From Lachnospiraceae bacterium (GTDB lineage: Bacteria; Bacillota; Clostridia; Lachnospirales; Lachnospiraceae), in the NCBI GenBank assembly GCA_910574965.1, contig CAJTDB010000016.1, positions 1 through 64,000 of the forward strand: a stretch of 64,000 bases of DNA, given 5' to 3'. Positions 1-9,523 of the stretch are shown here, one piece after another (the first letter of the stretch is position 1; the number at the start of each line of letters is the position of its first letter). The notes under the pieces are model-generated. The model made no database searches. It was not told the origin of the DNA and saw only the letters and a list, made by a program, of their open reading frames with translations. The position numbers and the translations under genes are program-made.

Positions 1-1051
1 TATTCGATGCTGCAAGGCCAAGAGCTGCACCAAGCCCGCTGGCCGCAATCTCGGACTTGGTGTTCTCAAAAGACGTTATCTTCTGCGACAGCGCAGTAAT
101 ATTCCCATTTATCTCACGATCCGCCGCCTGCAGGGCACTGATCTGCTGGTCATAACCCGTCAGATCAACCTTCTGCGTCTCCAGCGGCTGTTTACTGGTT
201 CCATCCCACCAATAATCAGGTACCTCGGTGGCAGTAATGTAAAAATTATCCCCCACATTCAGTTGCTCCGTATTTTCCGATAACGACAGCCACTCGTCTA
301 ATGCCTCCACAGTCGCAAATACTCTTGCCTGATTTCTCCCAAGAGCTACATTCATAGCCCTCTGGGCCAACGCCAGTATCCCACGCAGCGTTGTCTTAAT
401 ATGCCCAATCAGTACCGGTACGGACTTTCCGGATGCGATCTGTTCAATCGCTTCAGCGGAATCCGGTACTTCTGATGGCTCAGAAATATCATCAAACTCC
501 ACTTCATTATTTTTACTCATGTCCTCGATTGTTTCTGTCATCTCCGCTTTATACGCTTCGAAATCTTCCTGGCAGACATATGCTCCACTTCCTGCTTTCA
601 AATACACCTCTGTAGCATTCGCCACGGTTGTATAAAATTCCATCGTAATTGTAGATGGTAGTAAGTTATTATATGCTGGCATGTAGTCCCATTGTTCCTC
701 TACAGCAACAGCAAGCGCATACAAAATTTCTCCTTCTTCCGGATCTTCTGCAAATATTCCCACTTCTTTCACGTGGTACCCCTCCGCCAGTCCTATCTGA
801 TCCTGATAGTTGCTTGCAATAAATTTCAGATACACGGTCGTATTATCCGATATTGTGATCGTGCTGATCGGAAATTCCTGCTTTGAAGCTTTTAAATCTG
901 TTTGCTCCTCTGGATGCGGTGTCTCATCTCCTATGTAATCTCCTTCTCCTGTCTTTGCTTTTGTAAAAAGGATTGTAGTCTTTCCTGCCTGCGCTTTCGT
1001 AAGCAATGCTAGGCCCTTGGTTGTTAAAAATGCCGGATTGAAATTTGCCAT
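1..1051 (-). CDS. Phage tail fibre / tail-collar protein, C-terminus outside the window
   Basis: The visible 350 residues start MANFNPAFLTTKG and match the N-terminal tail-collar fibre domain (DUF3751 type) that joins fibres to P2-like baseplates. The later part is helical and low in hydrophobics, as in fibre shafts. The ATG at 1051 follows an AAAGGAG ribosome site and lies just downstream of the tail protein I gene, the P2 order gpI then gpH. The reading frame is open to the window edge, so the receptor-binding tip is not seen. Confidence 0.8.
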   Translation of the reverse strand, partial: MANFNPAFLTTKGLALLTKAQAGKTTILFTKAKTGEGDYIGDETPHPEEQTDLKASKQEFPISTITISDNTTVYLKFIASNYQDQIGLAEGYHVKEVGIFAEDPEEGEILYALAVAVEEQWDYMPAYNNLLPSTITMEFYTTVANATEVYLKAGSGAYVCQEDFEAYKAEMTETIEDMSKNNEVEFDDISEPSEVPDSAEAIEQIASGKSVPVLIGHIKTTLRGILALAQRAMNVALGRNQARVFATVEALDEWLSLSENTEQLNVGDNFYITATEVPDYWWDGTSKQPLETQKVDLTGYDQQISALQAADREINGNITALSQKITSFENTKSEIAASGLGAALGLAASN

Positions 1052-1074
1052 TTTTATGTTCTCCTTTATGATTA

Positions 1075-1713
1075 CTATGAAATAACAATTTTAGTATATG
1101 TTCTTTGCATAGCAGCAGCATTTGGATATCCTTTGATTATCCTGGTGTTACTTATTACTACAACTGCCCTGGAAGTCCCTGCTATTGCTGCCTTCCATGT
1201 AGTGTCCACCCTTCTCTCCGTTAAAATCCTGCGTATATGCGATCTTGTATTTTTGATTCTCTGGATGACCGATAAAAAGTATTTAGCTGAGTCTTCTGTA
1301 AATCTCGCATTGGTTATGATATCAAAAGTTCCCGGCGTATATGGCGGTTCCTCAAAGTCGAACCACTCCACCACTTTTCCTACCCCGAAGGCAGCCTCTA
1401 CCAATTCTGAAACTGCCGCAGCAGTACCAGATTTGCTGTGCCACTGTAATGTATTTTTAATGATATTTCTTTTTGTATTCACATCCATATTTTCTTGATA
1501 ATATGGTGTACGCAGCTCAACAGCCAAAATGTCCAGGACTCTTTCCGGCAGTTTTTCAACTACCGAAAGAGTCCTGGTTTTATCTGCCAGATCAATGAGC
1601 CTCTGGTGCTCCTTCCATATTGCATATGACAAACATCTTACTTCTGTATCTTTGGCTATTTTTTCAGGCAGCAGATCTGTGATCTGACCATCATACAGTT
1701 TAATCATCTTCAA
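1075..1713 (-). CDS. Phage tail protein I (P2 gpI-like baseplate protein)
   Basis: This 212-residue protein has the size and layout of the phage tail protein I family: an N-terminal part with LLPEKIAKD, then a region rich in VVEKLPERVLDILAVELR, the usual signature. In P2 this protein sits in the baseplate between gpJ and the tail fibre. The start overlaps the end of the baseplate J gene by 14 bases, so translation is probably coupled. I see no frame damage. Confidence 0.85.
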   Translation of the reverse strand: MKMIKLYDGQITDLLPEKIAKDTEVRCLSYAIWKEHQRLIDLADKTRTLSVVEKLPERVLDILAVELRTPYYQENMDVNTKRNIIKNTLQWHSKSGTAAAVSELVEAAFGVGKVVEWFDFEEPPYTPGTFDIITNARFTEDSAKYFLSVIQRIKNTRSHIRRILTERRVDTTWKAAIAGTSRAVVVISNTRIIKGYPNAAAMQRTYTKIVIS

Positions 1714-2854
1714 TTCCCCCGTATGTCACTGTCTGCATATGTATTCTCGCCACACTGGTAGCAGGAACCTGACAAAACGTCGGCTCTATAACATCTAAAC
1801 GTTTTGCTCCTGCTGCCATAACTTTCTTTATCAGTTCCGATGGATTGATATCCCTTCCGATCGTGCAGGTCTGCCATTTTTTATATTCGGCAACTGCCGT
1901 TTCCACCGCTTCCTGTATCATTCCTGCCTTAGACTGGTCACTTTTATTTATGTAATAAGTAAATAAAATATCGAACTCCTCTGTCTCCGGCGCGAACACT
2001 GTTACTTTATCCGTAATTGGCCGGATGTTTTCATCCATCAGATATTCAGTCAATCCTTCTATCACGGTTTCTGTTGGCAGGCTCCCATCTTCCATCAATA
2101 CCCGCACTTCCACTTGAACAGGCTCTGGACTTGTTACATGCACGTCTCCGATCAATGCACTATATGTTTTTGTCCAATATATATAGGCATCATCTGGTCC
2201 AGCCACACTATAACCCCCTGGCGCTAAAAATACCCGTTCCGCCAGACTCTCATCGGTTTCAAGATCTGTTCCTTCGCTTGATTCCGTAACATTAGTCACA
2301 CTTTTCACATACGGTACCAAGTCCACAAGCATGTTGATCTGGCCCGGCAGCAGACCATTCCCTGCTCTTCCTTCCTCTGTACACACAGCCCGGATATCGA
2401 CGTATTCCTTTCCAGCAGGTACTTCATCATATCCTTCGGTTGCAAAATAGATAAGATCCCCGTTGGTTGCCTTTGTTCCTTCCGGAATCCCGACTGCATA
2501 TTCCTTTTTCTCGGATAAGGTAAAACGAAGAACCGTTTCTGCAGGAGATGCTTTTCTTCTCAGCACCCCTCTTCCTGCTGCCAGATTATCCAGAAACTCC
2601 CCATAGGAATATTTAATCAAATCCTGTTTCCCTGCTCGATCAATATATTGTTCTATCTGATACAGTTCCAGTGCATGTGCATACAACAGGATTCTGTTCG
2701 GATCTGAGGGCGAAAGCGCAATCTCCTGCCCTGTAATTCTTTTGTATTCTGTCTCGAAATTTGCAACCATTCTGATCCGCATCTTTTCCAGTGTATCATT
2801 ATCTATAAATGAAACTTCCGGCAGATCTTTTACACTACGTACAACATCAGACAT
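1700..2854 (-). CDS. Baseplate J/gp47-like protein
   Basis: A 384-residue protein of the baseplate J / T4 gp47 family, which forms the baseplate wedge. Family features include the region around residues 100-200 (VLRFTLSEKKEYAVGIPEGT) and the later GTDLETDESLAERV, which resembles the strongly conserved GxdxEsDexlrxR motif. It overlaps the gp25 gene upstream by 8 bases and the tail protein I gene downstream by 14 bases, consistent with one late transcript. Confidence 0.9.
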   Translation of the reverse strand: MSDVVRSVKDLPEVSFIDNDTLEKMRIRMVANFETEYKRITGQEIALSPSDPNRILLYAHALELYQIEQYIDRAGKQDLIKYSYGEFLDNLAAGRGVLRRKASPAETVLRFTLSEKKEYAVGIPEGTKATNGDLIYFATEGYDEVPAGKEYVDIRAVCTEEGRAGNGLLPGQINMLVDLVPYVKSVTNVTESSEGTDLETDESLAERVFLAPGGYSVAGPDDAYIYWTKTYSALIGDVHVTSPEPVQVEVRVLMEDGSLPTETVIEGLTEYLMDENIRPITDKVTVFAPETEEFDILFTYYINKSDQSKAGMIQEAVETAVAEYKKWQTCTIGRDINPSELIKKVMAAGAKRLDVIEPTFCQVPATSVARIHMQTVTYGGIEDD

Positions 2855-3155
2855 TTGTAAGCACCACCTCTATTATCGTTTTTCCTTCGATGTCCATTTT
2901 AAAATTCATTTTTTCAATTTTAGCTCTTGGTTCATACCGCTCCGTCTTGTTTAAAATTTCTACCGCAAGAATGTTCTTCGTTTCCTCATTGATTGGTCCT
3001 CCGACAAACAAACCGATATCCAGCCCGAAATTCCGATCAAGCGGGCAAGATCCCTCTGGCGTCTGATACAAGGTTTCCAGACATCGTTTGATATCTACGG
3101 CCTCTCCATTCGAATAGTCGCATACCACTTTTACACTGTCCAGATTCAGCTTCAC
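2847..3155 (-). CDS. Baseplate gp25/GPW-like protein
   Basis: A protein of about 102 residues containing RCLETLYQTPEGSCPLDRNFG, typical of the gp25 / P2 gpW lysozyme-like baseplate wedge family. The frame extends further upstream, but GTG at 3155 is the best start: it follows AGGAG by 8 bases and begins just past the stop of the preceding gene. The longer version would overlap that gene by about 100 bases and has no obvious ribosome site. Confidence 0.8.
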   Translation of the reverse strand: MKLNLDSVKVVCDYSNGEAVDIKRCLETLYQTPEGSCPLDRNFGLDIGLFVGGPINEETKNILAVEILNKTERYEPRAKIEKMNFKMDIEGKTIIEVVLTNV

Positions 3156-3166
3156 AACACGATCTC

Positions 3167-3565
3167 CTATAAATATTCTTCCATCGTCAGATTTACAGTT
3201 GCCTTTAACAGCTCCCCACGATTCAGGATCGTCTCCCATGCTTCCGACATTTTTACGATTTTCCATCTGTTCTTTCCGATCTTCGCTGCACCAATGATCA
3301 GAAACTCTACTTGTCCAGTCTCTACCGCCTTTTCTAAGTTTTCAAGAACTTTTCGTGGTTGAATTCCATATTGAGCATTCAGCGTTACCGAAAAGGTAAT
3401 CTCCTGCAATTCCGGCCCGGCAAATTCAGAAAGAGGTTTTTTCCCAATTCTCTCGTGGCTTTTCCAGGATGCGGAAACAGTCCGTTGAAAATTATTAAAA
3501 TTTAATATTCTGCTGTCGCTCGTCTCAAAAACGATCAGTTTCCCAAAATTTCCTATTTTTGCCAT
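3167..3565 (-). CDS. Phage tail protein, gpU-like
   Basis: The 132-residue product (MAKIGNFGKLIVFETSD) resembles P2 gpU-type phage tail proteins, with a conserved middle NAQYGIQPRKVLENLEKAVE. Such proteins act in tail completion. It follows baseplate V by four bases and precedes gp25. The family call rests on sequence feel and position, so it is less certain than for its neighbours. Confidence 0.65.
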   Translation of the reverse strand: MAKIGNFGKLIVFETSDSRILNFNNFQRTVSASWKSHERIGKKPLSEFAGPELQEITFSVTLNAQYGIQPRKVLENLEKAVETGQVEFLIIGAAKIGKNRWKIVKMSEAWETILNRGELLKATVNLTMEEYL

Positions 3566-3568
3566 GAC

Positions 3569-4045
3569 TTATCCCCCAAGTTTCGTCACGCGATCACTCA
3601 ACTCTGTCAAACTTTTTCGAATCTCTTCGATATCCGCGACTGCATCATTGATCTGCTCCAGTGTGTTAAGCGGCTTATCATCGTATTCGTATCCTTCAAA
3701 TTCAATCCGCGGTGCCCGAATCATCAATTTATGATCCTGCTCCGAATATCGGATCACTGCTCTGTTTTTTGTACTGCTCATCTCCTGCTGGAAGTCGCCT
3801 TTCTTTCCTTCATATGGTTGATTCACACCACTCCACAGAGGTCCCAGTATCACACCAGCAACTGTCCCGTTTGAGAAGCAGGCGACAACAACAAGATCAT
3901 TGATTCTCGGCATTTGATACTGCCATGCCAGAAAGGGCAGTTCGCTGGTGACCGATTGATCACGGTCCTCATAAATCACCCTGGCTTTTCCACTGCCATA
4001 ATTTATTGACGATATCTTCCCCAGCCGGATCGTCGCATCTGCCAT
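3569..4045 (-). CDS. Baseplate assembly protein V (spike)
   Basis: This 158-residue protein has the OB-fold start of phage baseplate assembly protein V: IRLGKISSINYGSGKARVIYEDR, then WQYQMPRINDLVVVACFSNG. P2 gpV is the trimeric membrane-piercing spike under the tail tube. The product is shorter than P2 gpV and its C-terminus is a predicted coiled segment (NDAVADIEEIRKSLTELSDRV) rather than a long beta-helix, so the tip may be contributed by another protein. It lies between late control D and gpU. Confidence 0.85.
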   Translation of the reverse strand: MADATIRLGKISSINYGSGKARVIYEDRDQSVTSELPFLAWQYQMPRINDLVVVACFSNGTVAGVILGPLWSGVNQPYEGKKGDFQQEMSSTKNRAVIRYSEQDHKLMIRAPRIEFEGYEYDDKPLNTLEQINDAVADIEEIRKSLTELSDRVTKLGG

Positions 4046-4058
4046 ATCATCCGCCTCC

Positions 4059-5372
4059 TTAATCTGGATTGATCCAGGAACCCGGAACGCTTTCTTTCGT
4101 TGTCAGATTCAGCATTCCCTGTGAGATATTGAATATAATATAGGTCCCTGGCCTCCTTGTTCCTGTCGGATGTCCTCCTTCCGCCTTACCGGCCAGTGCC
4201 TCCGCCGCAGTATAATATCCCTTTTTTGTAACCGTCAGCGTATATCTTCCGCCCTTTACCACCTTCGGCGCCTCGGTCTCCCCGTCCTGTTCTGACACTA
4301 CAGGCAATTCTATGGATGTCTTGGTCTCTACCTCCGACTTTTCAGCTGCGCTCACAGCTTTTGCCTTTGCATTTATAATGCGTTGGTACACTTTTCTGAG
4401 TTCCAAATCCTGACAGCATCCTTTCCCTATGGACCAATTTACTTTTTCCACATAATATTTACCGTCAAGATTCCCCAATCCGCTGATGCGGACGCAGTCC
4501 GTCGCGACGATTTTTCTTTCCGTTCCTGCAATCGTTACCGACATAGTCGTATCGTTTTTATTCGCGTCATTCAGCTTGGCCAGCGTGATCCGCCGGGCCT
4601 CCTCCAAAGACCCTGCCGGATCCGTGATCTTCAGGATCCGGCTTCCGCTTCCGGCATTGACAAGAAATGTTTTATTTTTATCATGATTGGTATACTCATA
4701 TCTTGCGCCTGTATAAGTTCTTACAAGTGTCGAATTCCATCTCCATCCCGGAACGATATCACTCTCTGTCAACGTCGCAACCGGATCTCTCTTCTCATAG
4801 GTTGCCTCTGAAAAAACGACAATCTTATTCTTATAAATTTTCATCGCAAAACCATACAGCTTCACGATTTTATTATAAAATGTGCAATCATCCTCTTCGC
4901 TTTGTTCTGTCTTTTCAATCGGTATTTCCGGCGCCTCATAATAAAGCGCTATACCTGCCCGTCCCGCGACCTCCTTTCCAATATTTTCCAATGTTGTCTT
5001 CTCATACGTCCGACTCCGCTTTGTCTCCTTGAATCCAGATGCCGCAGGCAGAGCTACCGCTCCCAGCTCCAATTCGATCGGACTCCCAGAAAAGCTAAAA
5101 TCATCTACTCCGAAAGAACCACAATTCAATGTTCGTGTCTCTCCACTTCTCTCCCAGTTGTCCAGAACGATACTGGCCTGTATGCTATCTCCTTTTTTGG
5201 GGAACCATTCCCTGATCCATTTTCTTTCCCTGTCATTGATGACCAGGGAGAGCTGATCACTCTCCCCAGATGCAATGTCGCTATAAGAAAATGAACTCAG
5301 GAATCCCGCAAGCCGGTCATCAATATTCCTCCCGTTATATGAAACTGACACTGTTGTTTTCCTCGGCTCCAT
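4059..5372 (-). CDS. Phage late control gene D protein (baseplate hub)
   Basis: The 437-residue protein matches the phage late control D / gpD family, a gp27-like hub that holds the spike. Recognisable parts are the N-terminal FLSSFSYSDIASGESDQLSLVINDRERKW split by the usual WFPKKGDSI, and a central LYGFAMKIYKNKIVVF. It sits between the LysM-like gpX gene (2 bases upstream) and gpV, the P2 order X-D-V. Confidence 0.85.
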   Translation of the reverse strand: MEPRKTTVSVSYNGRNIDDRLAGFLSSFSYSDIASGESDQLSLVINDRERKWIREWFPKKGDSIQASIVLDNWERSGETRTLNCGSFGVDDFSFSGSPIELELGAVALPAASGFKETKRSRTYEKTTLENIGKEVAGRAGIALYYEAPEIPIEKTEQSEEDDCTFYNKIVKLYGFAMKIYKNKIVVFSEATYEKRDPVATLTESDIVPGWRWNSTLVRTYTGARYEYTNHDKNKTFLVNAGSGSRILKITDPAGSLEEARRITLAKLNDANKNDTTMSVTIAGTERKIVATDCVRISGLGNLDGKYYVEKVNWSIGKGCCQDLELRKVYQRIINAKAKAVSAAEKSEVETKTSIELPVVSEQDGETEAPKVVKGGRYTLTVTKKGYYTAAEALAGKAEGGHPTGTRRPGTYIIFNISQGMLNLTTKESVPGSWINPD

Positions 5373-5373
5373 A

Positions 5374-5574
5374 TCAATCTCTCCAAATCGGCAGTCCCAG
5401 GTCCTCCGCTTTGGGAAGATCTGGAACTTTTACAACAACGCCACTAGGAAATATCAGATAATCCAGCAAGGCCCAGTTGCCCGCCATTAGATAATCCGCG
5501 CATTTCTCAGCGCCATAAACTCTTTTTGCAATCACATCCCAGGTATCGCCCTGTATAGTATGATAAGATCCCAT
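5374..5574 (-). CDS. Tail protein X (LysM-like)
   Basis: A protein of about 66 residues starting MGSYHTIQGDTWDVIAKRVYG, the LysM-like fold of P2 gpX. The frame is open for 11 more codons upstream, but ATG at 5574 gives the family start and length. It overlaps the 3' end of the tape measure gene slightly (by convention of the family) and is followed two bases later by gene D. Confidence 0.85.
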   Translation of the reverse strand: MGSYHTIQGDTWDVIAKRVYGAEKCADYLMAGNWALLDYLIFPSGVVVKVPDLPKAEDLGLPIWRD

Positions 5575-5587
5575 CCTTTTCCTTCTT

Positions 5588-8500
5588 TCAAAGCGCACGC
5601 CGGTCACGGTCCTTCAGCCATTGGTCCATATACCTGCCAAACTCTTCCCGGCTCATTCCATCCGCCTTTTCAATCTCGTTCATACCAGCACTGCCGTACA
5701 GATTGTAGGTCGGACTCCAATGGATCACCATACTGTCCGATCCTGCCGGTTCATACCGGTTTTCTCCGGAATTTCCCGCACCTTGCAGACTTGCAACCAA
5801 ATCATCAACCATGGAGCCGCCAGTATTCTCTTTTACAGATCTCGAAACAATATCCTGCATCTGATCCCACAGCGTATCCAGAGGCAGGATTGCTTCTGGT
5901 CCGGCCTCTCCAACTCCCTGCATTCCTGCCGGCGTGTTGAATATCGTCGGCTGGTCGAAGATACCTCCCAGCGCGTTCCAGCTGACCGAAAACTTTGGTA
6001 TGCTCACATTTCCCCCAGAGCCATAAGATACGGAACTCTCGGAAACGCCAATGACTGGTATCTTCGGCTTCGGGATTGTGATCGTCATGTTCTCGAATGC
6101 CGATTTAACCGCTTGAGCCGCCGTCTGAGCCTCTGTAGTAACCATCTGTGAAATCTTCTGCATCGCTGTCTCTGCGGTCGTCTCTGCGGTCGACCAGGTG
6201 CTGTCAAAAGCAACGTTCACATCTGTTCCCAACGTTTCCACAGCCTGAGTCACCATCTGACTATCTGTCAAGCCCGAAGCAAACGCAGTCCCTGCCTGGC
6301 TCCCGGCCTCTGACACGCTTGTCAGATCCAGATTGCTGAATGCACTGGTCATCATACTGTCGGTTTCTGCTGTTACTGCTGCAGTATTATTCATGATTCC
6401 GCTTGCATAACTGTCTACAACAGCGGCACTCTGCGCGGACATTTCAGAAATTGTTTTTTCCACTCCTTTGGTGTAGCTCTTTGCCACATCGCTTCCCGCC
6501 GCCTCAATCTCAGATGAACCGCCTCCGGCAAATAAGGACTTAATCATACCCCACAAGTTTTCTCCCATACTTGCCAGACCGCTGATAATACCTTTGATAA
6601 TACTGATTCCCAAGTCGATCCAATCGATACTCTTAAACCAGCTTACTGCTGTTATCCCGATATTTTTCAGTATTGTAGGCACGGCTGTAACAAACGCCCT
6701 CAATCCGTTCACAATAAACGTAATAATCTGCATACCCAGCTGAGACCAATTTACATTATGTATTGCAGTTCTCGCATTCGCACATATATTTCTAAAAGCC
6801 TGCGGTATAGCTGATGCCAGATTGTGAATACCATTTTTAATAAATGTGACAATCTGTCCTCCCAGGTTTATCCAGTTAAATGCTGTAAATACAGCAATCA
6901 CGGCCTGTATAATCTGAGGAATGTTTTCGATCAGGACCGGTATTGACTGTATCAATCCAAGGGCCAGTTCGATCATGAGCTGTATTCCTGCGATCAGAAG
7001 TTTAGGTGCATTATCATTGATGATCCCGCAAATATTTGTAATAATTGTAGGAACCGTCTGAATAAATACAGGAATGTTTTCGATCAAAGACCGTGCAAGT
7101 GCCATGACCATCTGAATCCCTGCATCTACCAGATTCCCTGCATTCTCACGAAGGGATGCTGAAAATGATAAGATTGTTTCCATTGCGGCCGGTATCATCT
7201 CTGGGAGGGTTTCTTTAATTCCTTTTGTCAGGCTCTCCATCAAGTCAGCACCCGAATCCGCTAATTGCGGTAATGCCTGCATAATTCCTTCTGCAAGCCC
7301 GCTTATGAGCTGTCCTGCCAGTTGTATCAGCAAAGGCAGCCTCTGGATAATCCCACTCACAAAGTTTGTGACCGCCATAGTTCCATGGCTGATCAGTTCC
7401 GGAAGCCGTCCTGCAATACTGGATGCCAGATACATGATAATATCAATTCCTGCAAGCAGAATCTGAGGGACCAATTTGAACAGCCCATCTGCAAACACTG
7501 CAAGCGTTTGGACCGCCATATCAGACAAGGTACCGGCATTTGCTGATATTCCCTGCACCAGACTCCATATAAGCCCGATCCCCATAGACACCATCTGCGG
7601 TACATATCCTGCTGCCACATTCACCATTTTGGTTAGACAGCCTCCTACAGCGCTGACCATGCCTTCCATGCCGCCGCCCTGATATGCTTCGGAAAGTTTT
7701 CCCACCATTTCCGTTACCAGCTGTGTCGTCTCACGCATTGATCCATTTAGATCTTTGTAAACACTGTATCCCAAATCGGAAAGTCCTGATTTCAGGATTG
7801 CAATATCCCCATTTAAATTATCGAGCTGAATCGCATACATATCTTCACATGCTCCGGCACTTTCTGCAATCACTCCGCTCAGCTCTTCAAAACGATTCCC
7901 TGTTCCTCCTACAACAGACTGCAAGCCGGCAAACAGGGAAGCCGCCTGTTCGCTGGTCATATTATATTGATCCAGCATATCTGCCGCAAATTGTTCCTGC
8001 GTCGTTGCTGCGTCAAAACTTTCTGCCATCTGCTGCAGGTTAATCCCCAACGATGCCAGACTGGTCCCATTATCTGCCAAAGATGCGTCCAGCGCCGTTC
8101 CAAGGCTTTCCACTGAATCTGCCGTCGCTGCCAGCATAGCCCGCGCAGATGCGAGATCAGTCTGTTTAAAGATTGTTGCTAAAGTGCGGTTCACTTTCTC
8201 GGCTGACGCTCCGGCCAGCGAAGCATTCAGATCCCCGAACACATCTCCCAGGCTCCGCATGTTTCCTGCCGCATCATATGCCGAAATACCCATCTTTTCA
8301 AACAGCACTGCGGCATCGTCATTCCTTGCATTCTGCAGAGACAAAATCATATTCCAGAGATGAGTCCCGCCTTCCGATGCCTTGATACCGCTGTCTGCCA
8401 GGATCCCTAATGCGGCACTCAGCTCTGTTGTTCCTCCTGCCAGTCCCTGCGCAGTTCCGCCGACTGTCAGGATCGCTTCCCCCAGTTGGGCTACGCTGGT

Positions 8501-9028
8501 ATTGGACTTGCTGGCTGTCATCGCCAGCTTGTCCGCGAAGGCCGTAAGATTTTCCTCCGTCGCCTCGATCCCTAGCGCACTCATGCTGTCCGTGACCATA
8601 TCACTGGCCGCCGCAAGGTCCATTGCTCCCGCCCCTGCAAGCTTCAGCACTGTCGGCAGCGCCGTGGCCGCCTTGTCTGCATCATATCCCGCAAGGGCCA
8701 GATAGTTCAGAGCCTCCGCTGCCTCCGTGGCAGAGAAGGCCGTCTCCCGCCCGCATTGTCTGGCTGCATTTTCCAGTGTCTCGAATGCTTTCTGCCCCTC
8801 TTCCGTAGTCTTGTCCAGAAGCATCGTAGCGGACACCTGACTCATTGCCCCTTCAAATTCTCTGCCGACATTAATGGCCGCCGATCCCATAGCGCCGATC
8901 GCAAGAGCCGCGGCCGCCGTTACTGCGGCCACAGTCTTTGTGAGGTTCTTCAGTCCGCCCGCCGCCTGCCCCAGTGCATTTTTAAAGGAACTTTCTACTT
9001 TACCTGCTATTTTTATAGCGATTTCCAT
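5588..9028 (-). CDS. Tail tape measure protein
   Basis: The 1146-residue product fixes tail length. The N-terminal 350 residues carry the phage tape measure domain (DKTTEEGQKAFETLENAARQCGRETAFSATEAAEALNYLALAGYD). Residues of about 430-830 are strongly hydrophobic with repeated SLIENIPVFIQ / LIQSIPVLIENIP-like units, which would thread the tube and insert in the membrane. ATG at 9028 follows GGGAAAGGAA and is preferred to a start 14 codons earlier. It overlaps the end of the frameshifted chaperone product. Confidence 0.92.
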   Translation of the reverse strand: MEIAIKIAGKVESSFKNALGQAAGGLKNLTKTVAAVTAAAALAIGAMGSAAINVGREFEGAMSQVSATMLLDKTTEEGQKAFETLENAARQCGRETAFSATEAAEALNYLALAGYDADKAATALPTVLKLAGAGAMDLAAASDMVTDSMSALGIEATEENLTAFADKLAMTASKSNTSVAQLGEAILTVGGTAQGLAGGTTELSAALGILADSGIKASEGGTHLWNMILSLQNARNDDAAVLFEKMGISAYDAAGNMRSLGDVFGDLNASLAGASAEKVNRTLATIFKQTDLASARAMLAATADSVESLGTALDASLADNGTSLASLGINLQQMAESFDAATTQEQFAADMLDQYNMTSEQAASLFAGLQSVVGGTGNRFEELSGVIAESAGACEDMYAIQLDNLNGDIAILKSGLSDLGYSVYKDLNGSMRETTQLVTEMVGKLSEAYQGGGMEGMVSAVGGCLTKMVNVAAGYVPQMVSMGIGLIWSLVQGISANAGTLSDMAVQTLAVFADGLFKLVPQILLAGIDIIMYLASSIAGRLPELISHGTMAVTNFVSGIIQRLPLLIQLAGQLISGLAEGIMQALPQLADSGADLMESLTKGIKETLPEMIPAAMETILSFSASLRENAGNLVDAGIQMVMALARSLIENIPVFIQTVPTIITNICGIINDNAPKLLIAGIQLMIELALGLIQSIPVLIENIPQIIQAVIAVFTAFNWINLGGQIVTFIKNGIHNLASAIPQAFRNICANARTAIHNVNWSQLGMQIITFIVNGLRAFVTAVPTILKNIGITAVSWFKSIDWIDLGISIIKGIISGLASMGENLWGMIKSLFAGGGSSEIEAAGSDVAKSYTKGVEKTISEMSAQSAAVVDSYASGIMNNTAAVTAETDSMMTSAFSNLDLTSVSEAGSQAGTAFASGLTDSQMVTQAVETLGTDVNVAFDSTWSTAETTAETAMQKISQMVTTEAQTAAQAVKSAFENMTITIPKPKIPVIGVSESSVSYGSGGNVSIPKFSVSWNALGGIFDQPTIFNTPAGMQGVGEAGPEAILPLDTLWDQMQDIVSRSVKENTGGSMVDDLVASLQGAGNSGENRYEPAGSDSMVIHWSPTYNLYGSAGMNEIEKADGMSREEFGRYMDQWLKDRDRRAL

Positions 9029-9523
9029 TTCCTTTCCCGCCGCCACAGATCTCTGCCACCTCCTTTGCAATCTCCAGCAGATCCAAAACGGGATAGCTCA
9101 TGAATCTCTCATAGCTATCCCGCAATAAAACGGACAGTTGTATGCACAATCGTCTTAATGTTTGGGCATCTTTTGGCTTTAGTCTTCTCCGTACAAAAAA
9201 TTTGTAACACGATTCTTGATCTTCAACGCTTCCTTTGGCGGAAGCGCCTGGAAAAATTCCACCGGTTTTCCGGTCGCACGCGCTGAGATCAGACACGCAT
9301 ATTCCAGCGACATCTCCGGGATCACATTGACAGTCCCGCTCCTCTCGATCATCTTATTTACCGCGATCATATCCTTGGCGCTGATCTCTTCCAAACCGCT
9401 CAGATCCACGCTCTCATAAGTCTCCGTTTCAAAGGTAAACGGTTTTTTGAAAACTACCAGATATGGATTTTCCTGCACTTCCGGCATCTGATCCGTTCCA
9501 CCTGCTTTGATATCTTTGCTCAT
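9000..9523 (-). CDS. Tail assembly chaperone, -1 frameshift extended form
   Basis: Slipping back one base at TTTTTTG (9194-9200) continues into a frame that is open to 9000 and adds about 65 residues (VRRRLKPKDAQTLRRLC ... AEICGGGKGNGNRYKNSR). The added part has the helical look of gpE' / gpT tails, which bind the tape measure. The downstream frame has no convincing start of its own and ends 28 bases inside the tape measure gene. The frameshift is inferred from register, position and family behaviour. Confidence 0.75.
9179..9523 (-). CDS. Tail assembly chaperone, short form (gpE/gpG analogue)
   Basis: A 114-residue protein (MSKDIKAGGTDQMPEVQ) between tail tube and tape measure, the place of the tail assembly chaperone in P2-like (gpE) and lambda-like (gpG) phages. 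The start overlaps the tube gene stop as TGATG. Near its end the zero frame reads aca aat ttt ttg, which places the slippery heptamer TTTTTTG in the correct register for -1 slippage; see the longer product. Confidence 0.85.
   Translation of the reverse strand: MSKDIKAGGTDQMPEVQENPYLVVFKKPFTFETETYESVDLSGLEEISAKDMIAVNKMIERSGTVNVIPEMSLEYACLISARATGKPVEFFQALPPKEALKIKNRVTNFLYGED
9194..9200 (-). promoter_or_regulatory. -1 ribosomal slippery site TTTTTTG
   Basis: Read on the minus strand the zero-frame codons are aat ttt ttg, so T TTT TTG fits the X XXY YYZ rule. The preceding AAATTTT is a second possible heptamer. The zero-frame stop is 12 bases downstream of the slip. Confidence 0.75.
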
